Source: Septoria linicola (taxonomy: Eukaryota > Ascomycota > Dothideomycetes > Mycosphaerellales > Mycosphaerellaceae). Taken from it: a DNA stretch of 64,000 bases. Positions 36,229 to 48,790 of this stretch are shown piece after piece. A program made the translations under genes and the position numbers. Position 1 is the stretch's first letter, and the number at the start of each line of letters is the position of its first letter. Where the stretch lies: assembly GCA_024114885.1 (NCBI GenBank), contig CP099427.1, positions 1 to 64,000 of the forward strand, read 5' to 3'. A model generated the notes under the pieces. That model was not told the DNA's origin and did not search any database. It worked only from the letters and a program-made list of their open reading frames with translations.

Positions 36229-36949
36229 CTCCTACTCATGCTATATAGTCAGATCTTTTAATAGATCATCTATAGCACTCAAATGCTAGTCCCAATCTTA
36301 ATTAGTTATTAAGTACTTGCTTTTTAGACTAATAACCAGATAGCACTAACTATTAATCTAACAAACTTTCTATACTACTATCTCCTATAAAAAGGTAAAA
36401 GAAATGCTTTCTATAAGATCTTCCTCCTCTCTTATATAGGAGTAGATTGTTCAGGACATGGACTATCTAGTAAGTTGCCCCTATCCTTTCTTATAGCTAA
36501 TTCTAATAGCTCCCTAGATTCCTTATAGCCTAGTCCCTTACTTAGTCACATTCTATATAGCTTCTTAGTTCCCTGATAGTCTTTAGAGTACACTATTCTT
36601 GGCTATAGGGATCTTATATTAAGCTAGGGAGTAGAGTGACTACACACTAGTAGAGGAGATAATAGCTGCTATAGAGGAGGTCTTTAACATCAACTAGTAC
36701 TTAGCCTTAGAGGGTGTCTAGTTTAGCTAGGTGCTATATAGTAATATTGTAGTTAGTAACAGGTCTGACATTAGTAAGGGCATTTAGGACTTTATAAAGT
36801 CTAACTAAGGAGGAGTCAAGTAACTAAAATCTTTCTTTTAGACTCCTCTTAGTTCAGCTCCAAGGCTTGGAGTTATCTTTTACATATCTCTTATATAAGG
36901 CAGAGCTGCCTTACAAACTCCTAAAACTGTAGTCTATTCTTTAGCTTAG

Positions 36950-39900
36950 TAAGACTATCTACTACTATCTCTTTTATGTTCATATATTCTATAGAGATAA
37001 GTCTGTTCTACTAGAGCTTTCTTATAGCATTGTATAAGATATTAATGTGTTTAGACTTGTTATAAACATGTGAGTCCTTAACTAGAGTAAGGGCAGCTTG
37101 GTTATTACCTTTTAGCTAAATTGGCCTAATTCTAGTAACAGTTTCCTAGTTACTAAGGATCCTTGGTTAGTAAGAACATTCTCCTACTAACTCTAGGCAT
37201 CCAAGCTCTCTTAAAAGAGCACTAAGGAACTGTGACTATTTTGCACATGCTCCTATAGCTATATATTTAGCTTCTATTATAGATATGGCCATAGATTTCT
37301 ACTTCTTACTTATCTAGGAGATTAGTGTACTATAAAGGAAGAAGATATATCTAAGGATTAAGACTCTGTCAGTCTTGTCTATTACATAGTCAGAGTCTAT
37401 ATATCTAGTAAGGTAGCCTTAACTATTCCTTAAGTATCTTAGACTAAGGTCTAGGTTTGATCTCAGGTATCTAGTTAGCTTCTTTAGAGCCTTCATGTAT
37501 CCTACTATTAGATTACTAATATAGGAGCTCAATCTTCTAAGGGCAAATAAAATGTCTAGTCTTATAACAGTTACAAGCCACATCTATGTTCTAATAATAG
37601 ATTAGTACTCCTATTTATTATACCTTTCATTATTTGGTCTAGTAGGCTTCAGACTTTCATAGCTGTCTATTAGTAAAAGAGTTAGTAATATAGTCTCTTG
37701 ACCTATTCCTATCTTAGCTAGGTTCTCTTAGATATAGTGCTTCTAGTTAAGTTTCAGCTAGCCTTACTATCTATTTCTTATTAGTCTTATTCTAAGAATC
37801 TTGTCTAGTTCTCTAAGATCTTTGATCTTAAAGACCTTACTAAGTTAGTCTTTAAACTAGAGGACATCTTCTAGTCTCTCTATAGTAATAGGTATATTAT
37901 TAACATAGATTAGGATTATTAGGTCTTTCCTTTTCTTATAGATTAGAAGACATAGGTCTACTTCTAATTGTCTGAATCCTATTCCTTTCAGCTTTAATAT
38001 ATATAGCTGATTCTAGTCTCTTGTAGCTTACTTCAGCCTATAGAGACTCCTTAGAACTTATAAGACCATGCTAGTTAGTAGGTCAATACCTAGTAGTAGG
38101 ATCATATAGATGTCCTTATATAGGGTACTCTCTATAAATACATTGTTTATATCTACTTAGTATAGAACTAGGTCCTTCTTATAGACCACAGCTATAAATC
38201 CTCTTAGAGTATCCTACCTAACTATAGGGGCAAAAGTTTCTATATAGTCTACTCTATACTTTTAGGAGAACCCTCTTATAACTAGTCTTGCCTTGAACTT
38301 TTCAATAGCTCTACTAAGCTTTCTCTTAATATCAAAGACCTATCTTAAGGTGACTAGGTTAGCCCCTTTTAGTAGGACTACTATAGTCTAGGTGTTATTA
38401 CTTACAAGTATATCTAGCTCCTTCTAAATAGCTTCTTACTAGAGATAACCCTACTTAGGATCACTTACTACTTCCTTATAGTTCCTTAGAATTAGAACCT
38501 CCTATTTGTGTATTCCTACTTCTTTAGTAGCTGAGAATATAATCTCTTTAACTTCCTCTAAGAATTCTAGGTCCTATAAGATACCTAGGTTAATAGAGCT
38601 TATAGCTAAGAAGAAAGCCTAATGCTCTAGGAGCATTTCCTTGTCTAGCTAACTATTCTAATCTAGCTTAAGCCTAATTAGCTTCAGCTTCTAGTCAAAT
38701 CTATTAAGTTCTTAGGATACTTTCCTCTTTCTAAGGGTTTACCTTAAGGCTGTCTACTCCTAATCTACCTCTATAGTTTCTTAGGTAGAATTCTTAGATT
38801 CTTTCTTAACTTTCCCTTAGTCTAGGAATTTTCTGTACTCTCTTATATCTTCTAGTAGAGGTAGAAGTTGTATAAAGAGTTTCTTTCCTTCCTGAACCTG
38901 TACTAATAACTAAGAGGGAGGAGGCTTCTACTAGCCTAGACTAGGAGCACCTAGGGTACTCCTACTAGCTTATAGAGTAGGCTAGCTAATAGTTCTTAGC
39001 CTTCTAACAGGTCTTCTTTCTAGAGCTGAACTAGGGAGATTCTTGATCTTAATATTCAAGTCTAATTCTCTACCTAGCTTATCTTTAAAGAAGATTATAT
39101 TAGTATACTACTTGATAGCCTTTATATCTGGCTCCTAGAACTTCTATACCTTTACTGTATTATTATAGTATCTAATAAACATAGTATCCTTTCCTCTATT
39201 TATTAGTTTGTTACTCCTTACCTACTAAGGCTATACTCTTGTATCTATATACACTATAGCTCTATATCCCTATACCTTAAGGTAGGAGACTGTTAGTTTA
39301 ATCCTATTAAAAGCTTTATTAGGTAAGAGCTTGAATCCCTTAATATTAGGTCTATTTAGAAGCTTGTTCCTTATATATACCTATGCTTCAAGGGCTTCTA
39401 GCTAAAACTTAATAGGTATCTTACTTTCTTTAAGTATTGCTCTAATAGAGGCCTCTAATGTTTAGATAGACCTCTTAACTACTCTATTCTAGAGTGAATT
39501 GTAGGCCTTAGTTAGCTTAAGGGTAATTCCAAAGTCCTTCTCCTACTATTTGATTAAAGTAGTGATCTCTCTAGTATTGTTAGCCCTTATAGACTTGAGG
39601 AGTGCTACTAACTACCTTTCTACCTTGATCCTCTAGTTCTAAAGAGTAGTTAGTATATCTAATCTGGCCTTGAGTAGAAATGCCTATTTCTTTCTTAAGA
39701 AGTTATTAACAATCTCAAGCTACTATATAAAACCTTTTACTAATAATAGTAATAGTCTATAGATATCTACTAATATAAGGGCTAATCTTTCAGGTCTCCT
39801 CTTAATAGACTTGCCTAGGTGTTTCTTTATCTTGCCTATTATACAGATCCTATACTTATACTCTTCCTAGTTAGGAATTAGAATTCTTTCCTTTAGGTTA

Positions 39901-40000
39901 GTAACTTTATAAAGGTTTGAGAGTAACCCTCTTCTAAAGTATACAAATCTTCTATACTATAGCTCCTACTGTTTTAGATCCTTCTCTAATAGGGTAGTAT
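36950..40000 (-). pseudogene. Copia copy 1 pol region (integrase, RT, RNase H)
   Basis: RNase H at ~37335-36955: SMAISIIEAKYIAIGACAK, then GNNQAALTLVKDSHVYNKSK (family GDNQAA) and VVDSLTK. The RT active site at 37896-37907 reads YVNN where the family has YVDD. Integrase at ~39590-39425: RANNTREITTLIK (family DN..E) and NRVVKRSIxTLEASIRAIL (family QNGVxER). Catalytic residues are lost by G-to-A changes in TG context, and many TAG/TAA stops are present. Confidence 0.88.
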
Positions 40001-41940
40001 AGGCATTATTAACCTCTATAGGATTATATAGTAAGTAATATAACTTTTCCTATAGGAGAGGTAATATCTTACTAATAAATAGAACACCTCTAACCAGCTT
40101 GGTCTTTATAACTATTTGGCTATCTAGGGAGGTAAGAGTGAAATCAGGCTTCTAGACTCTAAATTGCTTACTAAACTAATCCTATAATATAAGATTTACT
40201 CTAAGATTAGGAACAAATAGTACCCTATCAAGTAGAACTTCTCCTCCTAAGATTCCCTTTATCTATACTAGTCTAGAGTAGGTTGCATAGAGGTATCCTC
40301 CTCCTACCTTGATCTATACTTTCTTCCTTAGTAGCTTTACTAATCTAAAGAAGGATAGTTAGTTAGTTATATAGGATAAGGTATAGGAATCTAAGAGCTA
40401 TTCTTAGGGTAACAACTTACCTTTAGCCTTAATTGTAGAATAGGCTAACTTATCTTAGTTATTATCTTCTAATAGGGAATTATTATTGCTTCTAGAACTA
40501 GAGTAAGTTCTAGAATCAGAACTAGAACTAGACTCCTAGGCTGAAAATCCTTTCTTTAGAAGCTTTCTAGACTTTTCTATCCTTTGAAGCTACTTACCTA
40601 TTTTCTAGACAACCTTCTTTAGCTCATTATATAATAATAACTTGTAAACAGCTTTCTTGATATATCTAGTATTCCTTAGTAAAGGGGATCTTCTAACCCT
40701 CCCTCTAAGGAATAATCCCTAAGGGTCCTTCTAGTTCTTAGTACTATTTCTCTACTAGGACAGTTTCTTAGTAGTAGGGAGGTTAGGACAATCCTTTAAC
40801 TAGTACTTCCCTTTCTTATAGAGCTAGTATATTAGTAGGGACTTTCCTTAGTAGAGCTACCTAGAATAGAATACAGCTAGACCTATGTCTATCTTGTCTA
40901 GATTGTCTCTTACCTCTTAGGACTCAAGTAGAAGGAGAACAGTGTCTATATCTAAGGATAGTTAGGTTATAATAGTATCCTTAGCTGCTTAGTATAATAC
41001 AGGTAGAGACTGTAGGAGATGTTTTAGCCTTTTCTCTTAGCTCTAGTAGTAAGCTTCCTAAGGATCAATCTTAGTAATCCTCTTGCCTAGGCCTCTAAGG
41101 TGTCTCTATGCTTCCCTGATTGTCTTATTAGGTGACATTCTAAATATAACAAACTACTTAATCAGACCTATAGTATAGGACTTCAGGACTCTGTTATACT
41201 TGTTCTAGAGAATCACCTATATCTTAGCTACTAGTATAGTAACATACTATGTCTCTAGCTCTATCTTATTATCTTTACTAATACTATATCTAATACTAAA
41301 CCTACATACTATATTGTCTTTTGAGAAGTGTTGATTCTAAGTGACATATATCTGAAGACTAGTGTCCTACTAAACTATGTATAGGTTCCCTCTAATAATC
41401 AGTTAGCTAATTGCCTAGAACTAGTCCTTTCCTTCTAGCTTATCTGTCTATAGCTTGAACTATCTCTTCTAGTTAGTTCTGTCTAGGATTGGAATCCTTT
41501 GGCTCTTCTTATCCTCTTAGTCTATTATAGAAATAGGTGAATAGAATAAATAATTAGTAGAATACTTTAGACTAGCTAAGGATTCTAGAGAAGGGTAATT
41601 TCTTATAGTAGAGAGACCAGCTCTAAGGGATAGGGATTCCTCGTATTTAGGAAATTACTAAGACTTAGATCTTTCTCTCTTAGTAGAGTTTCTATTACTA
41701 GGTAGTAGGAAGGCTAAGTGGCCTCTTCTAACTCTAGTAATACTAGGTACAATAGTAGAGAACTAGGCAGGTATTAATAAAGCAGAAACATACTACTATC
41801 TTATAGAGATCTTTACTAACTTGTATACTACTAGGTACAAACTAGCTTCGTTAGTAATATAGTTAGGGAAACTTCTAGGCCCTAAATGTTTTCTATAAAC
41901 TATAAGGGATACAAGTAACCTATACTAATATAGGTTGCTC
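40000..41940 (-). pseudogene. Copia copy 1 gag and protease region, degraded
   Basis: By position this is the gag/protease part. It is broken by many RIP stops; I did not identify the CCHC knuckle or DTG motif with confidence. Confidence 0.5.
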
Positions 41941-41954
41941 CTATTTAGTATACA

Positions 41955-41971
41955 AACCCGGGCTTATAACC
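41955..41971 (-). other. Primer binding site of Copia copy 1 (half-tRNA-iMet type)
   Basis: The complement reads GGTTATAAGCCCGGGTT directly beside the 5' LTR. The anticodon stem-loop of initiator tRNA-Met would pair with GGTTATGAGCCC; the single difference is a TG-to-TA change typical of RIP. Confidence 0.7.
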
Positions 41972-42249
41972 TATTAAAAGTAGAGGGCGTTTATAGATAC
42001 TATATAATGTCAAGGAGGGTATAGCGTAGTAAAGAAGAATAGGGGATCAATCTTGAACTGACTTATACACATAGTGTAGTAGTAATATGCTAGGAACTAA
42101 ATACAAAGTTAATTAAGTTAGTTATCTAAGAAGAGAAGAGAGAGAAGCAAGATATACCTCTTACTAAGCCTCAGGTGGATGCCTTAGGCATCTAGAACTA
42201 TGCTTAGAAGTCTATATCTAGACTAACTATCTAGGATACATTCTTAACA
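41972..42249 (-). repeat. 5' LTR of Copia copy 1, 278 bp
   Basis: Direct repeat of 35951-36228 with scattered C-to-T and G-to-A differences, including the changed first dinucleotide (TA for TG). Confidence 0.93.
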
Positions 42250-42325
42250 ATATATATATATAGTAGACTACGAGATTCTCGAAGAAATTAAGTAGTAGGC
42301 TATATACTACGATTATTTACATAGA
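42250..42325 (-). pseudogene. 76-bp hAT fragment between the two Copia elements
   Basis: It includes one target-duplication copy of each neighbour (ATATA on the left, ATAGA on the right). Joined to both flanks it restores one continuous minus-strand frame (LLLNFFENLVVYY), corresponding to the region before the first catalytic Asp in hAT transposases. Confidence 0.75.
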
Positions 42326-42603
42326 TGTTAAAAGTAGAGAGCGTTTATAGATACTATATAATGTTAAGGAGGGTATAGCGTAGTAAAGAAGAATAGAAGA
42401 TTAATCTTGAACTAACTTATACATATAGTGTAGTAGTAATATACTAGGAACTAAATACAAAGTTGATTAAGTTAGTTATCTAAGAAGAGAAGAGAGAGAA
42501 GTAAGATGTACCTCTTACCAAGCCTTAGGTAGATGCCTTAGGCATCTAGAACTATACTTAGAAGTCTATATCTAGACTAACTATCTAGGATGCATTCTTA
42601 ACA
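42326..42603 (-). repeat. 3' LTR of Copia copy 2, 278 bp
   Basis: Begins TGTTAAAAGTAG and ends TTCTTAACA; more RIP-mutated than the corresponding LTR of copy 1. Confidence 0.93.
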
Positions 42604-43309
42604 CTCCTACTTATGCTATATAGTTAGATCTTTTAATAGATCATCTATAGTACTTAAATACTAGTCCTAATCTTGATTAGTTATTAAGTACTTACTTTTT
42701 AGACTAATAACTAGACAGCACTAACTGTTAATCTAACAAACTTTCTATACTACTATCTCCTATAAAAAGGTAAAAGAAATGCCTTCTATAAGATCTTCCT
42801 CCTCTCTTATACAGAAGTAGATTGTTTAGGATATAGACTATCTAGTAAGTTGCCCTTGTCCTTTCTTATAGCTAATTCTAATAGCTCCCTAGATTCCTTA
42901 TAGCCTAGTCCCTTACTTAGTTATATTCTACATAGCTTCTTAGTTCCCTAATAGTCTTTAGAGTGCACTATTCTTAGCTATAAGGATCTTGTATCAAGCT
43001 AGAGAGTAGAGTAACTATATACTAGTAGAGGAGATAATAGCTACTATAGAGGAGGTCTTTAATATTAACTAGTACTTGGCCTTAGGGGGTGTCTAGTTCA
43101 GCTAGGTGCTATATAGTGATATTGTAGTTAGTAATAGGTCTGATATTAGTAAGGGCATTTAGGACTTTATAAAGTCTAACTAAGGAGGAGTCAAGTAACT
43201 AAAATCTTTCTTTTAGACTCCTCTTAGTTCAGCTCTAAGGCTTGGAGTTATCTTTTGCATATCTCTTATATAAGGCAGAGCTGCCTTACAAACTCCTGAA
43301 ACTGTAGTC

Positions 43310-46300
43310 CATTCTTTAGCTTAGTAAGACTATCTACTACTATCTCTTTTATATTCATATATTCTATAGAGATAAGTCTGTTCCACTAGAGCTTTCTCAT
43401 AGCATTGTATAAGATATTAATATGTTTGGACTTGTTATAAACATATAAGTCCTTAACTAGAGTAAGGGCAGCTTGGTTATTACCTTTTAGCTAAATTGGC
43501 CTAATTCTAGTAACAGTTTCCTAGTTACTAAGGATCCTTAGTTAGTAAGAACATTCTCCTACTAACTCTAGGCATCTAAGCTCTCTTAAAAGAGTACTAA
43601 GGAACTATAACTATTTTGTATATACTCCTATAGCTATATATTCAGCTTCTATTATAGATATGGCTACAGATTTCTACTTCTTACTTATCTAGGAGATTAG
43701 TATACTATAAAGGAAGAAGACATATCCAAGGATTAAGACTCTATTAGTCTTGTCTATTATATAGTCAGAGTCTATATATCTAGTAAGGCAGCCTTAACTA
43801 TTCCTTAAGTATCTTAGACTAAGGTCTAGGTTTGATCTCAGGTATCTAGTTAGCTTCTTTAGAGCCTTTATATATCCTACTATTAGATTACTAATATAGG
43901 AGCTTAATCTTCTAAGGGCAAATGAAATGTCTGGTCTTATAACAGTTACAAGCTATATCTATGTTCTAATAATAGATTAGTACTCCTATTTGTCACACCT
44001 TTTATTATTTGGTCTAGTAGGCTTTAGACTTTTATAGCTGTCTATTAGTAAAAGAGTTAGTAATATAGTCTCTTAACCTATTCCTATCTTAGCTAGGTTC
44101 TCTTAGATATAGTGCTTCTAGTCAAGTTTTAGCCAGCCTTACTGTCTGTTTCTTATTAGTCTCATTCTAAGAATCTTGTCTAGTTCTCTAAGATCTTTAA
44201 TCTTAAAGACCTTACTAAGTTAGTCTTTGAACTAGAGGACATCTTCCAGTCTCTCTATAGTAATAGGTATATTATTAATATAGATCAGGATTATTAGGTC
44301 TTTCCTTTTCTTATAGATTAGAAGACATAGGTCTACTTCTAATTGTCTAAATCCTATTCCTTTTAGCTTTGATATATATAGCTAATTCTAGTCTCTTATA
44401 GCTTACTTCAGCCTATAGAGACTCCTTAGAACTTATAAGACTATACTAGTTAGTAGGTCAACACCTAGTAGTAGGATCATATAGATGTCCTTATATAGGG
44501 TACTCTCTATAAATGTATTGTTCATATCCACTTAGTATAGAACCAGGTCCTTCTTGTAGACTATAGCTATAAATCCTCTTAGAGTATCCTACCTAACTAT
44601 AGAGGCAAAAGTTTCTATATAGTCTACTCTATACTTTTAGGAGAACCCTCTTATAACTAGTCTTGCCTTAAACTTTTCAATAGCTCTACTAAGCTTTCTC
44701 TTAATATTAAAGACCTATCTTGAGGTGACTAGGTTAGCCCCTTTTAGTAGGACTACTATAGTCCAGGTATTATTACTTGCAAGTGCATCTAGCTCCTTCT
44801 AAATAGCTTCTTACTAGAGATAACCCTACTTAGGATTACTTACTACTTCCTTATAGTTCCTTAGGATTAGAACCTCCTATTTGTGTATTCCTACTTCTTT
44901 AGCAGCTAAGAATATAATCTCTTTAACTTCCTCTAAGAATTCTAGGTCCTATAGGATACCTAGGTTAATAGAGCTTATAGCTAAGAAGAAAGCCTAATAC
45001 TCTAGGAGTATTTCCTTGTCTAGCTAACTATTCTAATCTAGCTCAAGCCTAATTAGCTTCAGCTTCTAGTCAAATCTATTAAGTTCTTAGAATACTTTCC
45101 TCTTTCTAAGGGTTTGCCTTAGGGCTATCTACTCCTAATCTACCTCTATAGTTTCTTAGGTAGAATTCTTAGATTCTTTCTTAACTTTCTCTTAGTCTAG
45201 GAATTTTCTGTACTCTCCTATATCTTCTAGTAGAGGTGGAAGTTATATAAAGAGTTTCTTTCCTTCCTAAACCTATACTAATAGCTAAGGGGGAGGAGGC
45301 TTCTACTAGCCTAGACTAGGAGCACCTAAGGTACTCCTACTAGCTTATAGAGTAGGCTAGCTAATGGTTCTTAGCCTTCTAATAGGTCTTCTTTCTAGAG
45401 CTGAACTAGGGAGATTCTTAATCTTAATATTCAAGTCCAATTCTCTACCTAGCTTATTTTCAAAGAAGATTGTATTAGTATACTACTTAATAGCCTTTAT
45501 GTCTGGCTCCTAGAACTTCTATACCTTTGCTATATTGTTATAGTATCTAACAAACACAGCATCCTTTCCTCTGTTTATTAGTTTGTTACTCCTTGCCTAC
45601 TAAGGCTATACTCTTGTATCTATATACACTACAGCTCTATATCCCTATACCTTAAGGTAGGAGACTATTAGTTTAATCCTATTAAAAGCTTTATTAGGTA
45701 AGAGCTTGAATCCCTTAATATCAGGTCTATTTAGAAGCTTATTCCTTATATACACCTATACTTCAAGAGCTTCTAGCTAAAACTTAATAGGCATCTTGCT
45801 TTCTTTAAGTATTGCTCTAATAGAGGCCTCTAATGTTTAGATAGACCTCTTAACTACTCTATTCTAGAGTAAATTATAGGCCTTAGTTAGCTTAAGGGTG
45901 ATTCTAAAGTCCTTCTCCTACTATTTAATCAAAGTAGTAATCTCTCTAGCATTGTTAGCCCTTATAGACTTAAGGAGTGCTACTAACTACCTTTCTGCCT
46001 TAATCCTCTAGTTCTAAAGAGTAGTTAGTGCATCTGATCTAGCCTTGAGTAGAAATGCCTATTTCTTTCTTAAGAAGTTATTAATAATCTTAAGCTACTA
46101 TATGAAACCTTTTACTAATAATAGTAATAGTCTACAGATATCTACTAATATAAGGGCTAGTCTTTTAGGTCTTCTCTTAATAGACTTGCCTAGGTGTTTC
46201 TTTATCTTACCTATTATATAGATCCTATACTTATACTCTTCCTAGTTAGGGATTAGAATTCTTTCCTTTAGGTTAGTAACTTTATAAAGGTTTGAGAGTA

Positions 46301-46370
46301 ACCCTCTTCTAAAGTGTATAAATCTTCTATACTATAGCTCCTACTATTTTAGATCCTTCTCTAATAGGGT
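43310..46370 (-). pseudogene. Copia copy 2 pol region (integrase, RT, RNase H)
   Basis: Collinear with 36950-40000 of copy 1 with the same motif order. The RT active site (44271-44282) has lost both aspartates and has Ile for Val. Confidence 0.85.
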
Positions 46371-48346
46371 AGTATAGGCATTGTTAACCTCTATAGGATT
46401 ATATAGTAAGTAATATAACTTTTCTTATAGGAGAGGTAATATCTTACTAATAAATAGAACACCTCTAACTAGCTTGGTCTTTATAACTATTTAGCTATCT
46501 AGGGAGGTAAGAGTGAAATCAGGCTTCTAGACTCCAAATTACTTGCTAAACTAATCCTATAATACAAGATTTACTCTAAGATTAGGAACAAATAGTACTC
46601 TATTAAGTAGAACTTCTCCTCCTAAGATTCCCTTCATCTATACTAGTCCAGAGTAGGTTATATAGAGGTATCCTCCTCCTACCTTGATCTATACTTTCTT
46701 CCTTAGTAGCTTTACTAATCTAAAGAAGGATAGTTAGTTAGTTATATAGGATAAGGTATAGGAATCTAAGAGCTATTCTTAGGGTAACAACTTGCCTTTA
46801 GCCTTAATTGTAGAATAGGCTAACTTATCTTGGTTATTATCTTCTAATAGGGAATTATCATTGCTTCTAGAACCAGAGTAAGTTCTAGAATCAGAACTAG
46901 AACTAGACTCCTAGGCTGAAAATCCTTTCTTTAGAAGCTTTCTAGACTTTTCTATCCTTTGAAGCTGCTTGCCTATTTTCTAGATAACCTTCTTTAGCTT
47001 ATTATATAATAATGACTTGTAGACAGCTTTCTTAATATATCTAGTATTCCTTAGTAAAGGGGATCTTCTAACCCTCCCTCTAAGGAATAATCCCTAAGGG
47101 TCCTTCTAGTTCTTAGTACTGTTTCTCTACTAGGACAGTTTCTTAGTAGTAGGGAGGTTAGGACAATCCTTCAACTAGTGCTTCCCTTTCTTATAGAGCT
47201 AGTATATTAGTAGGGACTTTCCTTAGTAGGGCTGCCTAGAATAGAATATAGCTAGACCTATATCTATCTTGTCTAGATTGTCTCTTACCTCTTAGGACTT
47301 AAGTAGAAGGAGAATAGTATCTATATCCAAGGATAGTTAGGTCATAATAGTATCCTTAGCTGCTTAGTATAATATAGGTAGGGACTATAGGAGATGTTTC
47401 AGCCTTTTCTCTTAGCTCTAGTAGTAGGCTTCCTAAGGATCAATCTTAGTAATCCTCTTGCCTAGGCCTCCAAGGTGTCTCTATACTTCCCTGATTGTCT
47501 TATTAGGTGACATCCTAAATATAACAAACTACTTAATCAGACCTATAGTATAGGACTTCAGGACTCTATTATACTTGTTCTAGAGAATTACCTATATCTT
47601 AGCTGCTAGTATAGTAACACACTATGTCTCTAGCTCTATCTTATTATCTTTACTAATACTGTATCTAATACTAAACCTACATACTGTATTGTCTTTTAAG
47701 AAGTATTGATTCTAAGTGACATGTATCTAAAGACTAGTGTCCTACTAAACTATATATAGGTTCCCTCTAACAATTAGTTAGCTAATTGCCTAGAACTAGT
47801 CCTTTCCTTCTAGCTTGTCTGTCTATAGCTTGAACTATCTCTTCTAGTTAGTTCTGTCTAGGATTGGAATCCTTTAGCTCTTCTTATCCTCTTAGTCTAT
47901 TATAGAAATAGGTAAATAGAATAAATGATTAGTAGAATACTTCAGACTAGCTAAGGATTCTAGAGAAGGGTAATTTCTTGTAGTAGGGAGACTAGCTCTA
48001 AGGGATAGGGATTCCTCGTATTTAGGAAATTACTAAGACTCAGATCTTTCTCTCTTAGTAGAGTTTCTATTACTAGGTGGTAGGAAGGCCAAGTAGCCTC
48101 TTCTAACTCTAGTGATACTAGGTGTAATAGTAGAGAACTAGGCAGGTATTAACAAAGCAGAAACATACTACTGTCTTATAGAGATCTTTACTGACTTGTA
48201 TACTACTAGGTACAAACTAGCTTCGTTAGTAATATAGTTAGAGAAACTTCTAGGCCCTAAATGTTTTCTACAAACTATAAGGGATACAAGTAACCTATAC
48301 TAACATAGGTTGCTCCTATTTAGTGTACAAACCCGGGCTTATAACC

Positions 48347-48624
48347 TATTAAAAGTAGAGGGCGTTTGTAGATGCTATATAATATTAAGGAGAGTATAGC
48401 GTAGTAAAGAAGAATAGGGGATCAATCTTAAACTAACTTATACACATAGTGTAGTAGCAATATGCTAGGAACCAAATACAAAGTTGATTGAGTTAGTTAT
48501 CTAAGAAGAGAAGAGAGAGAAGCAAGATATACCTCTTACTAAGCCTTAGGTAGATGCCTTAGGTATCTAGAACTATACTTAGAAGTCCATATCCAGACTA
48601 ACTATCTGGGATACATTCTTAACA
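48347..48624 (-). repeat. 5' LTR of Copia copy 2, 278 bp
   Basis: Direct repeat of 42326-42603; on the plus strand it starts TATTAAAAG and ends TTCTTAACA. Confidence 0.93.
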
Positions 48625-48790
48625 ATAGATACTATAGAGAAGTTATTAATACTTAGGTCTAGGTCGCTAAGATAACCCTTACGATTTCGAGCCTAACTAT
48701 ATAAGCTTAATAACGTAGTTAGTAAACGTAGTCGGTAGGAACTTATATAATAGTCTTTATACTACTAGATATACTCTAGTAGTATCCCCT
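48625..48790 (-). pseudogene. hAT remnant, part upstream of the catalytic core
   Basis: Continues the hAT minus-strand frame (ARNRKGYLSDLDLSINNFS and on into SYRLRLLTTLLS). The N-terminal limit could not be fixed; protein-like sequence seems to go on beyond 48790 but the frame becomes uncertain. Confidence 0.55.

Larger units (their letters stand above)
35951..42249 (-). mobile_element. Copia-type LTR retrotransposon, copy 1 (6,299 bp)
   Basis: LTRs of 278 bp (35951-36228 and 41972-42249) and 5-bp duplication ATATA (35946-35950 and 42250-42254). The primer site beside the right LTR (complement of 41955-41971) reads GGTTATAAGCCCGGG. This fits the half-tRNA-iMet primer used by many Copia/Ty5 elements with one TG-to-TA change, and sets the orientation to minus. 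The coding order is Copia type: integrase upstream of RT and RNase H. It is only partly RIP-mutated: many CA/TG remain, but stops are frequent and no ORF survives. Confidence 0.93.
42326..48624 (-). mobile_element. Copia-type LTR retrotransposon, copy 2 (6,299 bp)
   Basis: Same family, length and orientation as copy 1. LTRs 42326-42603 and 48347-48624; 5-bp duplication ATAGA (42321-42325 and 48625-48629); primer site complement of 48330-48346. RT active site at 44271-44282 reads YINN. It is partly RIP-mutated at sites that differ from copy 1, so no indel separates the copies but many C-T and G-A differences do. Confidence 0.93.

Noticed and set aside
48724..48737. Left terminal repeat of a transposon at the first TAGTCGG motif
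   Set aside because: On the minus strand the motif falls inside the continuous hAT frame and has no matching inverted partner.
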